The position numbers and the translations under genes are program-made. Source: Pseudomonas sp. S35 (GTDB taxonomy: Bacteria; Pseudomonadota; Gammaproteobacteria; Pseudomonadales; Pseudomonadaceae). From it: 64,000 bases of DNA. Below, one piece after another: positions 20,957 to 30,443 of this stretch; the stretch's first letter is position 1, and every line of letters begins with the position of its first letter. The stretch spans positions 1,240,001 to 1,304,000 of the forward strand of contig NZ_CP019431.1 of the NCBI RefSeq assembly GCF_009866765.1, read 5' to 3'. A model generated the notes under the pieces. That model was not told where the DNA came from and did no database searches. It saw only the letters and a program-made list of their open reading frames with translations.

Positions 20957-21721
20957 ATGAGCGAAGCAATCAAACAGCCTGTGAGCCCTGAAGGCATTAT
21001 CCAGATGCAGGGCGTCAACAAGTGGTACGGCCAGTTCCACGTGTTGAAAGACATCAACCTGAACGTCAAGCAGGGCGAGCGTATCGTGTTGTGCGGGCCG
21101 TCGGGTTCGGGCAAGTCCACCACCATCCGCTGCCTCAACCGCCTGGAAGAGCACCAGCAGGGCCGCATCGTGGTCGATGGCGTGGAGTTGACCAACGACC
21201 TCAAGCAGATCGAGGCGATCCGCCGTGAAGTCGGTATGGTGTTCCAGCACTTCAACCTGTTCCCGCACCTGACCATCCTGCAGAACTGCACGCTGGCGCC
21301 GATGTGGGTACGCAAGATGCCCAAGCGCAAGGCCGAAGAAATTGCCATGCACTACCTGGAGCGCGTGCGCATTCCGGAGCAGGCCCACAAGTTTCCGGGG
21401 CAACTGTCCGGCGGCCAGCAACAGCGTGTGGCGATTGCCCGTGCGCTGTGCATGAAGCCGAAAATCATGCTGTTCGACGAGCCGACCTCGGCCCTCGACC
21501 CGGAAATGGTCAAGGAAGTGCTCGACACCATGATCGGCCTGGCCGAAGACGGCATGACCATGTTGTGCGTAACCCACGAGATGGGCTTTGCCCGCACCGT
21601 GGCCAACCGCGTGATCTTCATGGACAAGGGCGAGATCGTTGAACAGGCGGCGCCGAACGACTTCTTCGACAACCCGCAGAATGACCGGACCAAGTTGTTC
21701 TTGAGCCAGATTTTGCATTGA
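20957..21721 (+). CDS. aapP: AapP, amino acid ABC transporter ATPase
   Basis: ATP-binding subunit (254 residues): Walker [11 protein letters not shown]-loop [11 protein letters not shown], signature LSGGQQQR, Walker [15 protein letters not shown] and the H-loop CVTHEMGFA. Last gene of the operon, ended by a strong hairpin terminator. Confidence 0.97.
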   Translation: MSEAIKQPVSPEGIIQMQGVNKWYGQFHVLKDINLNVKQGERIVLCGPSGSGKSTTIRCLNRLEEHQQGRIVVDGVELTNDLKQIEAIRREVGMVFQHFNLFPHLTILQNCTLAPMWVRKMPKRKAEEIAMHYLERVRIPEQAHKFPGQLSGGQQQRVAIARALCMKPKIMLFDEPTSALDPEMVKEVLDTMIGLAEDGMTMLCVTHEMGFARTVANRVIFMDKGEIVEQAAPNDFFDNPQNDRTKLFLSQILH

Positions 21722-21743
21722 TCGATGGATGATGCTTGAAAAT

Positions 21744-21774
21744 AAACCCGGCCTTGGCGCCGGGTTTGTTTTTT
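21744..21774 (+). terminator. Rho-independent terminator of aapJQMP
   Basis: AAACCCGGC and GCCGGGTTT form a nine-base stem with a six-base loop, followed by GTTTTTTG. The antitoxin gene converges from the other side, and the stem could also serve its transcript. Confidence 0.9.
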
Positions 21775-21779
21775 GTGGT

Positions 21780-22274
21780 TTAAGAGGCCTTCAGCGTTTC
21801 AGTCTCGGTGTGGACGGTATAGGTGAACGCTGCGCGCAAATCAGCACCGTCTGCCAGTTTTTTTGCATCCGCCAGTAAATGCGGGTGGCGATCCAATAGC
21901 CGCATCAGGATCACCAGGGGCCTTGGGGCAACTAGTTCGCCACGCTCGTAACGAGAGAAAGCGTTATGCCCCGCGCCGGACAGCAAATCCACGGCCTCTT
22001 TTTGCGTAAGGTGCAGTTTTTTGCGCGTGCGTTTGATCTCGGCACCGATCACTTTCCGCGCGGCGAGGGTCAGTTCAGCTTTTGCGGCGTCGTAGCGATC
22101 GGTGCTGTCGTCGTCTGGGTCCCAGAAACCGTCGCCGCATACGTTGCATTCCCACCCTGAAAGATTGTCGACCCTGCGCTGCAGCCCTTTGATGCGGATA
22201 GTTTCACTGCGACCTTTGAAGTAACTCAATGCATCTGGAGCGCCGCATATGTAGCAAAGCTCGGTTTTTTTCAT
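21780..22274 (-). CDS. mqsA: MqsA-like antitoxin
   Basis: 164-residue type II antitoxin. The N-terminal zinc-binding part has CYICG and CNVCG (two CxxC pairs); the C-terminal HTH_XRE part contains LTQKEAVDLLSGAGHNAFSRYERG, the MqsA DNA-binding helix. It is longer at the C-terminus than E. coli MqsA (131 residues). It follows the toxin gene with a four-base overlap; toxin-first order is characteristic of mqsRA. Confidence 0.9.
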   Translation of the reverse strand: MKKTELCYICGAPDALSYFKGRSETIRIKGLQRRVDNLSGWECNVCGDGFWDPDDDSTDRYDAAKAELTLAARKVIGAEIKRTRKKLHLTQKEAVDLLSGAGHNAFSRYERGELVAPRPLVILMRLLDRHPHLLADAKKLADGADLRAAFTYTVHTETETLKAS

Positions 22275-22582
22275 GATTGTCTCTCCTTGAAGGAGATTAC
22301 CGGCGGTCTACCGTTTGGGCGGTAAGTGACCTTGACGTAAATCTCCCTGTTTTTTGCGTGCGTGCAATACACATCCTGCCAGGTTCGATGATCCCCAAAA
22401 GTGGTCATCGATTTGTACAGCATCCTGTTTTGTAGTGCGTAAATGACGATCTGCATATCCTTGACACTGAAGCCGAGATCCTCACCGGATTCTTTTGCGG
22501 CCCTTGTGAACGCTTTGCTGCCAAGCCGCCTGACATCCGCCTTTATCCCCGCCAGATCGTAATGAGGTGTGTACTTTTCCAT
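22271..22582 (-). CDS. mqsR: MqsR-like mRNA interferase toxin
   Basis: 103-residue RelE-fold endoribonuclease. LYKSMTTFGDHRTWQDVY is nearly the E. coli MqsR sequence. Catalytic-type residues are retained: K57, Q69, Y82 and the C-terminal SFKE lysine. E. coli MqsR cuts mRNA at GCU sites; the same specificity here is inference. The gene is intact, so the pair is probably active. A palindromic operator lies 20 bases upstream. Confidence 0.9.
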   Translation of the reverse strand: MEKYTPHYDLAGIKADVRRLGSKAFTRAAKESGEDLGFSVKDMQIVIYALQNRMLYKSMTTFGDHRTWQDVYCTHAKNREIYVKVTYRPNGRPPVISFKERQS

Positions 22583-22601
22583 AAGACACCTGAGTTCAAT
22601 A

Positions 22602-22620
22602 ATTACCCTCTGAGGGTAAT
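22602..22620. promoter_or_regulatory. Palindromic operator of mqsRA
   Basis: ATTACCCTC, one base, GAGGGTAAT: a perfect nine-base inverted repeat 20 bases before mqsR. It is well placed for autorepression by the MqsA HTH dimer. The sequence differs from the E. coli AACCT-type operator. Confidence 0.75.
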
Positions 22621-22741
22621 TTTTCCAATCGAAAATACTGCTCCTTTTCCAGCCCTAAAACCCTAGTGCCTTGCCCTTGTAGGCAACTCCGAATAGCCTG
22701 TGGGAAAATTCATCCTATGATTGGACGAAAATACAAAACCC

Positions 22742-23401
22742 ATGACAGACATCGCCCCCCTGATCAAACGCTCCTTGGTCGACCAGGCCCTTGAGCAACT
22801 GCGCCTGCGCATTTCCCAAGGCGTGTGGGCCGTCGGCGAGCGCCTGCCGACCGAACCAGAGCTGTCTGCTGAGCTCGGCATCAGCCGCAATACCGTGCGC
22901 GAGGCCATGCGTGTGTTGGCGTTTTCCGGGTTGATCGAAATTCGCCAGGGTGACGGCAGTTACCTGCGTTCAATGACTGACCCGTTGGGGGCAATGCGGG
23001 CGCTGTCCCATTGCACTTTGGAGCAGGCGCAGGAAACCCGGCAGATCCTCGAAGTGGAGGCCATCGGCCTTGCCGCGTTGCGCCGTACCGAGGATGACCT
23101 GCGTGCGCTGCATGACGCACTCAAGCGCAGCGCCGAGTTGTACCACGGCGACCTTGAGGCCTACATCCGTGCCGACCTGGTGTTCCACACGCGCGTGGTG
23201 GACGCTGCCCACAACCCGGCGCTCAGTGAGCTGTATCAGTATTTTTCGGCCATCGTCGGCGCCCAGTTGCGTCAGACCCTGAGCATTTCGCCGCGTCGCC
23301 AGGCGGTGTTCGACCTGCATATCGCCCTGCTCGACGCTGTAGAACAGCAAGACCCGGAGCGTGCCAAATCCCTCTGCCGGCAGTTGATCAATGAACCCTG
23401 A
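22742..23401 (+). CDS. GntR/FadR-family transcription regulator
   Basis: 219-residue regulator. Winged-helix domain (LPTEPELSAELGISRNTVREAMRVL), then an all-helical FCD ligand domain with Asp and His metal-type residues (DLVFHTRVVDAAHN). The ATG is preferred; a TTG seven codons upstream is possible, and neither has a clear ribosome site. It overlaps the downstream transporter gene by 11 bases, so it probably controls that transporter. The effector is unknown. Confidence 0.88.
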   Translation: MTDIAPLIKRSLVDQALEQLRLRISQGVWAVGERLPTEPELSAELGISRNTVREAMRVLAFSGLIEIRQGDGSYLRSMTDPLGAMRALSHCTLEQAQETRQILEVEAIGLAALRRTEDDLRALHDALKRSAELYHGDLEAYIRADLVFHTRVVDAAHNPALSELYQYFSAIVGAQLRQTLSISPRRQAVFDLHIALLDAVEQQDPERAKSLCRQLINEP

Positions 23402-24656
23402 AGCCAAGCGCCCCACTGAACTTGAAGAACTGCTGATCGATGCTGAGGCCGACGATGATGCGGTGCAACAGCCGCATCCGCCCGTGCGCCGTCCGTGGCT
23501 GTTGTTGCTGGGCCTGGTGCTGGTGGCGCTGAACCTGCGTCCGGCGCTGTCGAGCATGGCGCCGCTGCTGGGTGAGGTGTCCGACAGCCTGGGTTTGTCG
23601 GCGGCCAAGGCCGGTTTGCTGACCACCTTGCCGGTGTTGTGCCTGGGCCTGTTTGCGCCCACGGCACCGATCCTGGCGCGGCGCTTCGGTGCCGAGCGGG
23701 TGGTGTTGGGGATTTTGCTGACCCTGGCCGCTGGCATCATCCTGCGCAGTTCGTTCGGCGAGGTCGGGTTGTTCGCTGGCAGCCTGATCGCGGGTGCCAG
23801 CATCGGGATTATCGGGGTGTTGTTGCCGGGTATCGTCAAGCGTGATTTTGCCAGGCAAGCCGGCACCATGACCGGTGTCTACACCATGGCCCTGTGCCTG
23901 GGGGCTGCGCTGGCAGCCGGTTCCACGGTGCCGCTGAGTCACGCCTTCGGCGACAGTTGGCCCCTGGGCCTGGGGTTCTGGATGCTGCCGGCGTTGGCGG
24001 CGGCGCTGTTCTGGTTGCCGCAGATCGGCCAGCGACAGGGCGCCCACCAGGCGTCTTACCGGGTCAAAGGCCTGCTACGCGACCCGTTGGCCTGGCAAGT
24101 CACCTTGTACATGGGCCTGCAATCTTCATTGGCGTACATCGTGTTCGGCTGGCTGCCATCGATCCTGATCGGCCGTGGCCTGAGCGCCACCGAAGCCGGG
24201 TTGGCACTGTCGGGCTCCATCATTGTGCAGTTGTTGAGCTCCCTGGCCGCACCCTGGCTGGCGACACGCGGCAAGGACCAACGTATGGCCATCGTCGTGG
24301 TGATGCTGTTGACCCTAGGCGGCCTGTTCGGTTGCCTGTATGCACCGCTGGACGGTCTGTGGGGCTGGGCAATTGTGCTGGGCCTGGGGCAGGGCGGCAC
24401 GTTCAGCCTGGCGCTGACCCTGATTGTGCTGCGCTCGCGTGATGCCCATGTGGCGGCCAACCTGTCGAGCATGGCCCAGGGGATTGGTTACACCTTGGCC
24501 TCCCTCGGCCCTTTGGCGGTGGGGCTATTGCACGATTGGACCGGCGGCTGGGCCGCCACCGGCTGGATTTTTGCGCTGCTGGGCGTGGGCGCGATCACCG
24601 CCGGCCTGGGCGCCGGGCGTGCACGGTATGTGCAGGTCAGCAGTGAGAGGCTTTAG
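23391..24656 (+). CDS. CynX/NimT-family MFS transporter
   Basis: 421-residue major facilitator with about 12 membrane segments after a charged 35-residue N-terminal tail. LNLRPALSSMAPLL near the first helix is typical of the CynX/NimT (cyanate/2-nitroimidazole) group. Substrate cannot be read from sequence; many members export small organic compounds. Coupled to the GntR gene by overlap. Its 3' end meets the fimbrial operon tail to tail with a four-base overlap. Confidence 0.88.
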   Translation: MNPEAKRPTELEELLIDAEADDDAVQQPHPPVRRPWLLLLGLVLVALNLRPALSSMAPLLGEVSDSLGLSAAKAGLLTTLPVLCLGLFAPTAPILARRFGAERVVLGILLTLAAGIILRSSFGEVGLFAGSLIAGASIGIIGVLLPGIVKRDFARQAGTMTGVYTMALCLGAALAAGSTVPLSHAFGDSWPLGLGFWMLPALAAALFWLPQIGQRQGAHQASYRVKGLLRDPLAWQVTLYMGLQSSLAYIVFGWLPSILIGRGLSATEAGLALSGSIIVQLLSSLAAPWLATRGKDQRMAIVVVMLLTLGGLFGCLYAPLDGLWGWAIVLGLGQGGTFSLALTLIVLRSRDAHVAANLSSMAQGIGYTLASLGPLAVGLLHDWTGGWAATGWIFALLGVGAITAGLGAGRARYVQVSSERL

Positions 24657-25303
24657 AGGTACACCACTTCCAGCGTCGCCGAGCCATCGAGTGGGGTATC
24701 GCGGCTCAGGTCAAGGTTCTGCCGGGCATTGATCACGGCTTCGACCTTGACCGTGCTGATCAACTCCTGGATCGCCGAGGGCCCGGCGGTGCTGCCTTCG
24801 GTGGTGGTGAACCCCAGGTAGCTGTTGGCCCCGATATCGATAGGGTTGAGGTTGGCGGTGCGCCAGGCCAGGCCACCGGTGGTGGACTCGGTGCCGTACA
24901 GGGGGGCGGCGCTGTCTGCCTGGGTGCTACGCGGGTCGAAGCTCATGGAATAGAGACCGATGCGATTGCCACTGTGGTCCAGCCCCAACCCGTAGTAAAT
25001 CTCGCTATTGACCGTGGCCGTGCCATCGCGATTGTCACGCATGCGCAAGGCAAAGCGGCTCGGCGCGTTGCAGCCAATGCTGACGTGCAGATGTTTGATC
25101 GGCAGTCGTGTGCCTCTGTCGAGGTTCAGGTCCTGCTGGGAAATCTTGCCGTAGTCGATCAAGCCGCCAGCGGACAGCAGCGGCGTGCAGGCGACGGGCG
25201 TGATCCTGCCCTTGACGATCAGCTCCACGGTCGACGCCGCCAGTGCCGGCGCGGTCAAGGGCAGCAATAGCAGTGAAGAAAAAACCAGGCAGTACTTGTT
25301 CAT
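24653..25303 (-). CDS. DUF1120 fimbrial subunit (distal gene)
   Basis: 216 residues with a signal peptide ending ALA, then VELIVKGRITPVACTP and GGLIDYGKI, two conserved Cys, a DNRDGTA block and a C-terminal TLEVVYL. The penultimate Tyr and final beta-strand resemble chaperone-usher pilin ends used in donor-strand pairing. It is last in the operon, after the two-domain protein, so it may be a minor or terminating subunit. Confidence 0.85.
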   Translation of the reverse strand: MNKYCLVFSSLLLLPLTAPALAASTVELIVKGRITPVACTPLLSAGGLIDYGKISQQDLNLDRGTRLPIKHLHVSIGCNAPSRFALRMRDNRDGTATVNSEIYYGLGLDHSGNRIGLYSMSFDPRSTQADSAAPLYGTESTTGGLAWRTANLNPIDIGANSYLGFTTTEGSTAGPSAIQELISTVKVEAVINARQNLDLSRDTPLDGSATLEVVYL

Positions 25304-25320
25304 TCAGCGGATTCCAGTGA

Positions 25321-26457
25321 TTAGAGGTAGATGATTTCAAGGGTGCCGGAACCATTGATGTGCACCACCGTGCGCAGGTCCATGGACTGGGTGGGCGCCA
25401 GGTACGCCTTGATACGCACGGTGCCGGCCAGGTTCTGCAGGGCAATGGGGCCGCGAGTGTTGCCGGCGCTGTCGGTAAAACCCATGAGGCTGTGGGCGGC
25501 GATGGGAATCTGCCGCGCACTGGAGACGCTCCAGGCCTTGCCGCTGCTGGTGGAGTCGGTGCGATAGAGCGTGCGGTAGGCGTCGGCGGTGAAGTCTGCC
25601 GGGTCGATGTTCAGGTAGTAGCGGCCGATCTTGTTCCCGCTGTTGTCCAGGTCCAGGCCATAGGCGGTTTCATCGGTGCCGCCGGTGGCGGTGCCGGAGC
25701 GGTTGTCATGCATCAGCAGGGCGAAGGGGGTGGGCGCGTCGCAATTGACAGAAAACTGCAAGGTGCGGGTGGGCAGTGGGTTTTCGTGGGTGGGGCTCAG
25801 ATCTTTCGCCAGCAACGTGCCGTAATCCACCAGGCCACCGTTGGACAGTTGAGGTTTGCACGCGGCGGGGGCGAAGTGGGCGCGCAGATTCACTTCGCGC
25901 GCGCTATGACGGCCATGGAACGTCCCGGAGGCTTCCCAGGTGGTGGCGTCCGTGACCCGTGTGGCGGCGATATCGGCGAAGGCGCTGAAGGTCAATTGCA
26001 CGGAAAAATGCTGGCCGTTGAGTAGCGTCTCGCCGTTGACCGGTGCGATGCCGTGGCCTGTGCGCCAGTTCAGCAGCGCGCCACGGGCCACCGGCGGCTG
26101 GCCGAGTGCGGAAATCAATCCCAGCTCCACGGCGGTGCCGTCCAGCACCGCGTCGCTGGCCTGGATCGCGTAGCTGCCATGCTCGGTGAACCGCAGCCGC
26201 TGCGAAGTGGCCGCCAGCGCCTGATAAAACAGGCTCATGTCGGTCGGCTGCGCGCAGCTCACATTCAGGCTGACGCGGCGCTCACCCAACGGGCGCTCAA
26301 GGGGGCTGTCCTGTTGTGCGACCCGGCTCATCAGGCCGAAATCCAGCAGTGATTCACTGAGGTTCAGTTGGCACTCGTCCTCGGCAAGGGCGTTGCTGGC
26401 GACTATCAGCAGCATCACGCTCATGGCCAGGCGGGACAGGGTAGAAGCGGTATTCAT
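25321..26457 (-). CDS. Two-domain DUF1120 protein, probable fimbrial tip adhesin
   Basis: About 378 residues. A signal peptide (ends NALA) is followed by an extra N-terminal domain (about residues 25-195, starting DECQLNLSESLLDFG) and a C-terminal DUF1120 domain with ACKPQLSNGGLVDYG, MHDNRSGTA and a final GTLEIIYL. One receptor-like domain plus one pilin domain is the usual architecture of a chaperone-usher tip adhesin; binding target unknown. The ATG with GAGG nine bases upstream was chosen over one five codons earlier that overlaps the usher stop. Confidence 0.85.
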   Translation of the reverse strand: MNTASTLSRLAMSVMLLIVASNALAEDECQLNLSESLLDFGLMSRVAQQDSPLERPLGERRVSLNVSCAQPTDMSLFYQALAATSQRLRFTEHGSYAIQASDAVLDGTAVELGLISALGQPPVARGALLNWRTGHGIAPVNGETLLNGQHFSVQLTFSAFADIAATRVTDATTWEASGTFHGRHSAREVNLRAHFAPAACKPQLSNGGLVDYGTLLAKDLSPTHENPLPTRTLQFSVNCDAPTPFALLMHDNRSGTATGGTDETAYGLDLDNSGNKIGRYYLNIDPADFTADAYRTLYRTDSTSSGKAWSVSSARQIPIAAHSLMGFTDSAGNTRGPIALQNLAGTVRIKAYLAPTQSMDLRTVVHINGSGTLEIIYL

Positions 26458-26468
26458 GGTGAGGGTCC

Positions 26469-28901
26469 TCATGATTTATCGCAGCGTGCGGACGCGGTTT
26501 CGAAATACACCTGGGGGTCGCTCTTTTCCGGCAACTCGAAGCGCAGGGCGCAACGCGCCATGCCAGGGGCGCTGACCCACAATTGCGGTTGCTCCAGCAC
26601 ATTGGGCAGGAACACCTGGCCGCCATCCTGGACCAGGGTCACGAACTCCCCGCCAGCGGTACTGACGGACGCCCCGCGCGGCAGCGGTGTGCCCTGTTCG
26701 CTGCGCGCGTGCAGCAATACCCGACGTGTGCGGGTCACGCCAAATTCGACCCGATCCACGGCCCCGCGCCCGGCGGCGATCATTGCCAGGCCGTTGTTGA
26801 TATCCGCATTGCGTGGCAGCGAGCGGGTCTGGACTTCCACCGGGCTGCGGCCGTAAGCGCTGACCTGCGGCACCACGGCCTGGCCTTGCCAGTCGGTCCA
26901 CACCGGGCCGCTGGGGGTGCTCAGTTTGATGCCGCTGATGTCGCCCACCGATGCCACGGCGAAGGTGTCGCGCACTGGGTAGGGCGATAATGTGACGCCG
27001 CCGCCATGCACCACCACACCGCCTCGGGCACTGCCTTGGTAGCTTGAACGCTCGGCGTCGGAGCGGCTGTAGCTGAAGTCCAGTTGGCTATAGCGCGGCA
27101 GGGCGGAGAGGCCCAGCGTGGTTTCCACCTGTCGATCGCGGGTGTCGTGTTCGGCACTGACGCGGTAGCTCAGTTGATCGTCGATCTGCTCACTCAAACC
27201 CAGCCCGGTGCGGTGTTCGCCACCGGAGTTGCGCACCCAGCCGCGGGCCCGGCGGCTCTCGCCCAAGGGCACGCTGATGTTCAGGTACACCGCATTGTCT
27301 TGTTGCTGGCGGCCGCCCATCTGCCATTCGCCGCTGGCCGACAGCGACACCCCGCGCACGCTGGTGCCCCAGGAGACCAGGCCCCGGCTGCTGCTGTCGC
27401 CATCAAAGCTGCTGGAGCGTGAAGCCCCGGCACTGAACGCGCCCAACCACGGGTGGGACCATCCCAACGTCGCGCTTTGTTGATCGCGATAACGCGAGCG
27501 CCGTTGCTGAGTGGTCTCGGGTTCGTAGGTGGCTTCTTCCAGCTCCCGATAGCCCGCCGTGCGCCAGGAATTGGCCACGCTGAACGACCACTGATCATTC
27601 AGGCGCTGGGCCCATGAAAGGTCGGTCTGCAGCCCGCGAACCTTGTCCCGTGCCTGGGTATCGGCGAGTTGGCTGGACAGCTGGATGTGACTGTCCAGCC
27701 ACGGCAGCCAGCCCAGGCTCAACCCGCCCGCGCGGTATTCGCTGGACGCCAGCACGCCGCTGCCCAGGGACAGTTGCGGGTGCACGGCGCCGGTCCAGCC
27801 TGCGCTGACCACCCAAGGGTCATCGCCCTGGGCATTGCCGATGTTGCGCACGCGCCCTGCTGCGACCGAATAGCCCGGTGCTGGCAAACCAAGGCCGAGC
27901 ATGGCCGCCGGGACGGTGAAACGCCGCTCGCCACCGCTGCTTTCGCGGACGGTGACGTCGACGTCGGAGCGCGAGTTCAAACGGCGCACATCCGTCAGGG
28001 AAAACGGCCCGGCGGGGACCACTGTGGAGTGAATCAACGCGCCGTTCTGCCGCACCTCGACCTGCGCCGGGCTGTTGGCGATCCCCTCGATGGTCGCACC
28101 CTGGCCTTGCTCTTGAAGGGCCTGTTCGGTGAGGACCTGCACCCCGGTGATCTGCGCGCCGGACAGCACTGGGTTGTAGAGGTTGATCTGCCCGAGTTGC
28201 AGTACGGCCTGGTGGCTGGCGAACGTGCGCTGGGCGTAGGCCTCCAGGTGCGTGCTGCGCGACAGACCGTCCTGCCAGGTCTGTACCTGGCGGCTGCGCA
28301 CGATCCAGTCGCCGGCGTTGAAGCCGACTTCGGTATTGGCCGAGCCGAAACGGCTGTCACCGTCACCGAAGCGGTTGTAGAACCCGGTGAGGTCGTAATT
28401 GAGCAAACCGGCAACCCCACCGGTTTCATAGCCCGAGACGTCTTGTTGCGCAGGCCGCAACGCCTCGGTCGGCACCACCAGCGACACCGTCAGGCTGGCC
28501 GGGTCGGGCTCCACCAGGCTTTGTGGGTAGCGTTCCAGAAAGTCATGGCAGGGGCCGTCATCTGCGGGGACGATCAGGTTGGCGGCGTCCAGCAGGGCGC
28601 GGTCAAAACACAGCGCGCCCTGTTGATCAAACCCCACCTCCAGGCGCCCCCGGCGCTGGCCGTTGACCCGCAGGCTGACAGCATGCCGGCCAGCGGCAAA
28701 GCGCGGTGCGTCGAGCAACAGGCTGGCCAATTGTGGGTCAATGCCCCGCTGGTGCAGGGTCGTGGCATCAAACCCCGGTCGTGCTTCGGCCCAGGGTACT
28801 GCGGGCCAGAGCACACACGCCAACAGCATGGCCGGGCGAGTGATGCGGGCAGGTGTGTCGGGCACGGCTTCGCCGTCACGGTCGCTAAATACTGTTTTCA
28901 C
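26469..28901 (-). CDS. Fimbrial outer-membrane usher
   Basis: About 810-residue usher that assembles and secretes fimbrial subunits. After a basic segment and signal-like helix (MLLACVLWPAVPWAEA) come the N-terminal domain (AVSLRVNGQRRGRLEV), the barrel with plug region (VRQNGALIHSTVVPAGPFSLTDV, the classic usher block) and C-terminal domains with a Cys pair near the end. The start is unsure: GTG codons three codons apart (28910 and 28901) and an ATG at 28829 all allow export. No internal stop. Confidence 0.92.
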   Translation of the reverse strand: MKTVFSDRDGEAVPDTPARITRPAMLLACVLWPAVPWAEARPGFDATTLHQRGIDPQLASLLLDAPRFAAGRHAVSLRVNGQRRGRLEVGFDQQGALCFDRALLDAANLIVPADDGPCHDFLERYPQSLVEPDPASLTVSLVVPTEALRPAQQDVSGYETGGVAGLLNYDLTGFYNRFGDGDSRFGSANTEVGFNAGDWIVRSRQVQTWQDGLSRSTHLEAYAQRTFASHQAVLQLGQINLYNPVLSGAQITGVQVLTEQALQEQGQGATIEGIANSPAQVEVRQNGALIHSTVVPAGPFSLTDVRRLNSRSDVDVTVRESSGGERRFTVPAAMLGLGLPAPGYSVAAGRVRNIGNAQGDDPWVVSAGWTGAVHPQLSLGSGVLASSEYRAGGLSLGWLPWLDSHIQLSSQLADTQARDKVRGLQTDLSWAQRLNDQWSFSVANSWRTAGYRELEEATYEPETTQQRRSRYRDQQSATLGWSHPWLGAFSAGASRSSSFDGDSSSRGLVSWGTSVRGVSLSASGEWQMGGRQQQDNAVYLNISVPLGESRRARGWVRNSGGEHRTGLGLSEQIDDQLSYRVSAEHDTRDRQVETTLGLSALPRYSQLDFSYSRSDAERSSYQGSARGGVVVHGGGVTLSPYPVRDTFAVASVGDISGIKLSTPSGPVWTDWQGQAVVPQVSAYGRSPVEVQTRSLPRNADINNGLAMIAAGRGAVDRVEFGVTRTRRVLLHARSEQGTPLPRGASVSTAGGEFVTLVQDGGQVFLPNVLEQPQLWVSAPGMARCALRFELPEKSDPQVYFETASARCDKS

Positions 28902-28995
28902 GAAAGGCACTCAAGTGATGGGCGTCTGTGCGCCCTGGTGACGGTCTTCGAGCCGTCACTTCGTTATGCAGGCGCCGGGCGCCTGGTGTATGCCG

Positions 28996-29697
28996 TCAGG
29001 TCAGAGGGGCTTCGTAGGCGGCTACCGCAAAGCCATACACCGTGGCCGGTTGCAGCCGTACGGTGCTGGCCGGGCCGCCGGTGGCCGGCATGCTCAGGGT
29101 TTCTCCCGGCAACACGTAGGTGCGCGGCAGCATCGCCTTGCCATCGCCGGGCAGCAGGCGCAGTTCCTGGGCCAGGCGCACCACATACGGGCTGTCGTTG
29201 CGCACCTGCAAGGTGGCGCCGTGCTGCGACCAGCTCAGTAGAGTCCACGGTGTGCGATTGCGCGCCAGGCCTTTGGGATGAATGATCACCGGCAAGTTCT
29301 GGCGCACCGTCACGCCTACCCGTGCATGCCCGGCTTCAGTGGCCGGCCGGCCCTGGGGCATGCCTTCAAAGATTGCCCGCTTGAGTCGCTGGGTGAGCAA
29401 CGGTTGCTGGCTTTGCAGGATGAAACGCACCAGTTGCGATTTGGACGGTTCGACCCGCGACAGTGGCGGCGTGACCACCAGTAACGACTCGGTGTCCTCG
29501 GGAACATCTTCCAGGGTGACGTGCAGCAAGGCGAGTTGGCTGTCGGTGTTGGTCACTGATACGGCGGCTTCGCCATCGGTTTCGTAAATGATCACCACGG
29601 AGGTGTCTGGGACCATGCCATCAGCCTGTGCATAAGTGGCCGGCAGCAACGTCAGGGCAGCCAGGCAGGCCGCGGTTTTCAACAATGTCGTCGTCAT
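28996..29697 (-). CDS. Periplasmic fimbrial chaperone
   Basis: About 233 residues. A signal peptide ends TYAQA; a PapD-like two-domain fold follows, with IIYETDGEAAVSVTNTDSQ in the first strand pair and LVRFIL for the G1 donor strand. It stabilises DUF1120 subunits before usher docking. It sits between the four upstream subunit genes and the usher, with a 33-base gap to the preceding subunit gene. Confidence 0.9.
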   Translation of the reverse strand: MTTTLLKTAACLAALTLLPATYAQADGMVPDTSVVIIYETDGEAAVSVTNTDSQLALLHVTLEDVPEDTESLLVVTPPLSRVEPSKSQLVRFILQSQQPLLTQRLKRAIFEGMPQGRPATEAGHARVGVTVRQNLPVIIHPKGLARNRTPWTLLSWSQHGATLQVRNDSPYVVRLAQELRLLPGDGKAMLPRTYVLPGETLSMPATGGPASTVRLQPATVYGFAVAAYEAPLT

Positions 29698-29730
29698 GAC
29701 GGGGTTTCCCATAGGGGCAGCATAAAGAAG

Positions 29731-30354
29731 TCAGAGGTAGCGCAAATCCAGGACGATGGAGCCATCGAGCGGCACTTCCTGGTTCAGGGTCAGGTACTGG
29801 GCCAGGTTGATGGCGGTGTCGATTTGCAGTTGGGCGCTCAACTGGCCGATGAAGTCGGGCTGGCGATCACCGATGGGGGCAAAACCGACGTAGGTCCTGG
29901 GGGAGGCATTGGGGTGCGGTGCCCAGGTTTCGCCGTTGTCGCTGGAAGCCAGCGCTTGCATGGGTTGCGCATCGCCCAACGGGTTGCGATAAGACAGCGC
30001 CACCGACCCCAGGCGTTCGGCGGGCGCGTGGATGTTTCTGCCCAGGCTGTAAAGCCCGGGGGCCAAGGCGGACTCGGCGCGGTTGTCGATCCCAACCAGG
30101 GCAAACAGCATGGGCCTGGCGCACTGCACATTCAGCGCCAATGCCCGGCTGGGCAGTAGGGTGAACTCGCTGGAACTGAGGGTGTGAGCCGGGATTTTGC
30201 CGTGATCGACCGTGCCCTCGTCAGACAGCGTCACGTGGCAAGCGTCCGGCGTCAGCCGACCGGTCACCGTGATGTCGACAAACGACGCGGCAAAGGCCGC
30301 CGTGGCGTTCGTCAGTAAAAGGACTGTCGCCAAGAGGCGAGGGTAGGTAGTCAT
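29731..30354 (-). CDS. DUF1120 fimbrial subunit 4
   Basis: 207 residues. Signal peptide ends AAFA, then VDITVTGRLTPDACHV, TVDHGKI, VQCARPMLFALVGIDNRA and a final IVLDLRYL. It is the most divergent of the four upstream paralogues. The ATG before TTYPRLL starts a proper signal peptide, so the long open frame upstream was not used. Confidence 0.87.
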   Translation of the reverse strand: MTTYPRLLATVLLLTNATAAFAASFVDITVTGRLTPDACHVTLSDEGTVDHGKIPAHTLSSSEFTLLPSRALALNVQCARPMLFALVGIDNRAESALAPGLYSLGRNIHAPAERLGSVALSYRNPLGDAQPMQALASSDNGETWAPHPNASPRTYVGFAPIGDRQPDFIGQLSAQLQIDTAINLAQYLTLNQEVPLDGSIVLDLRYL

Positions 30355-30443
30355 CGGTTTGCGCCACTGGCCGACGTGCAAACGGCCGAAACGGAAGAAA
30401 TGCCCATGCCTGCCTGTTCCCGCCAGGCATGGGCGCCCAAGGC

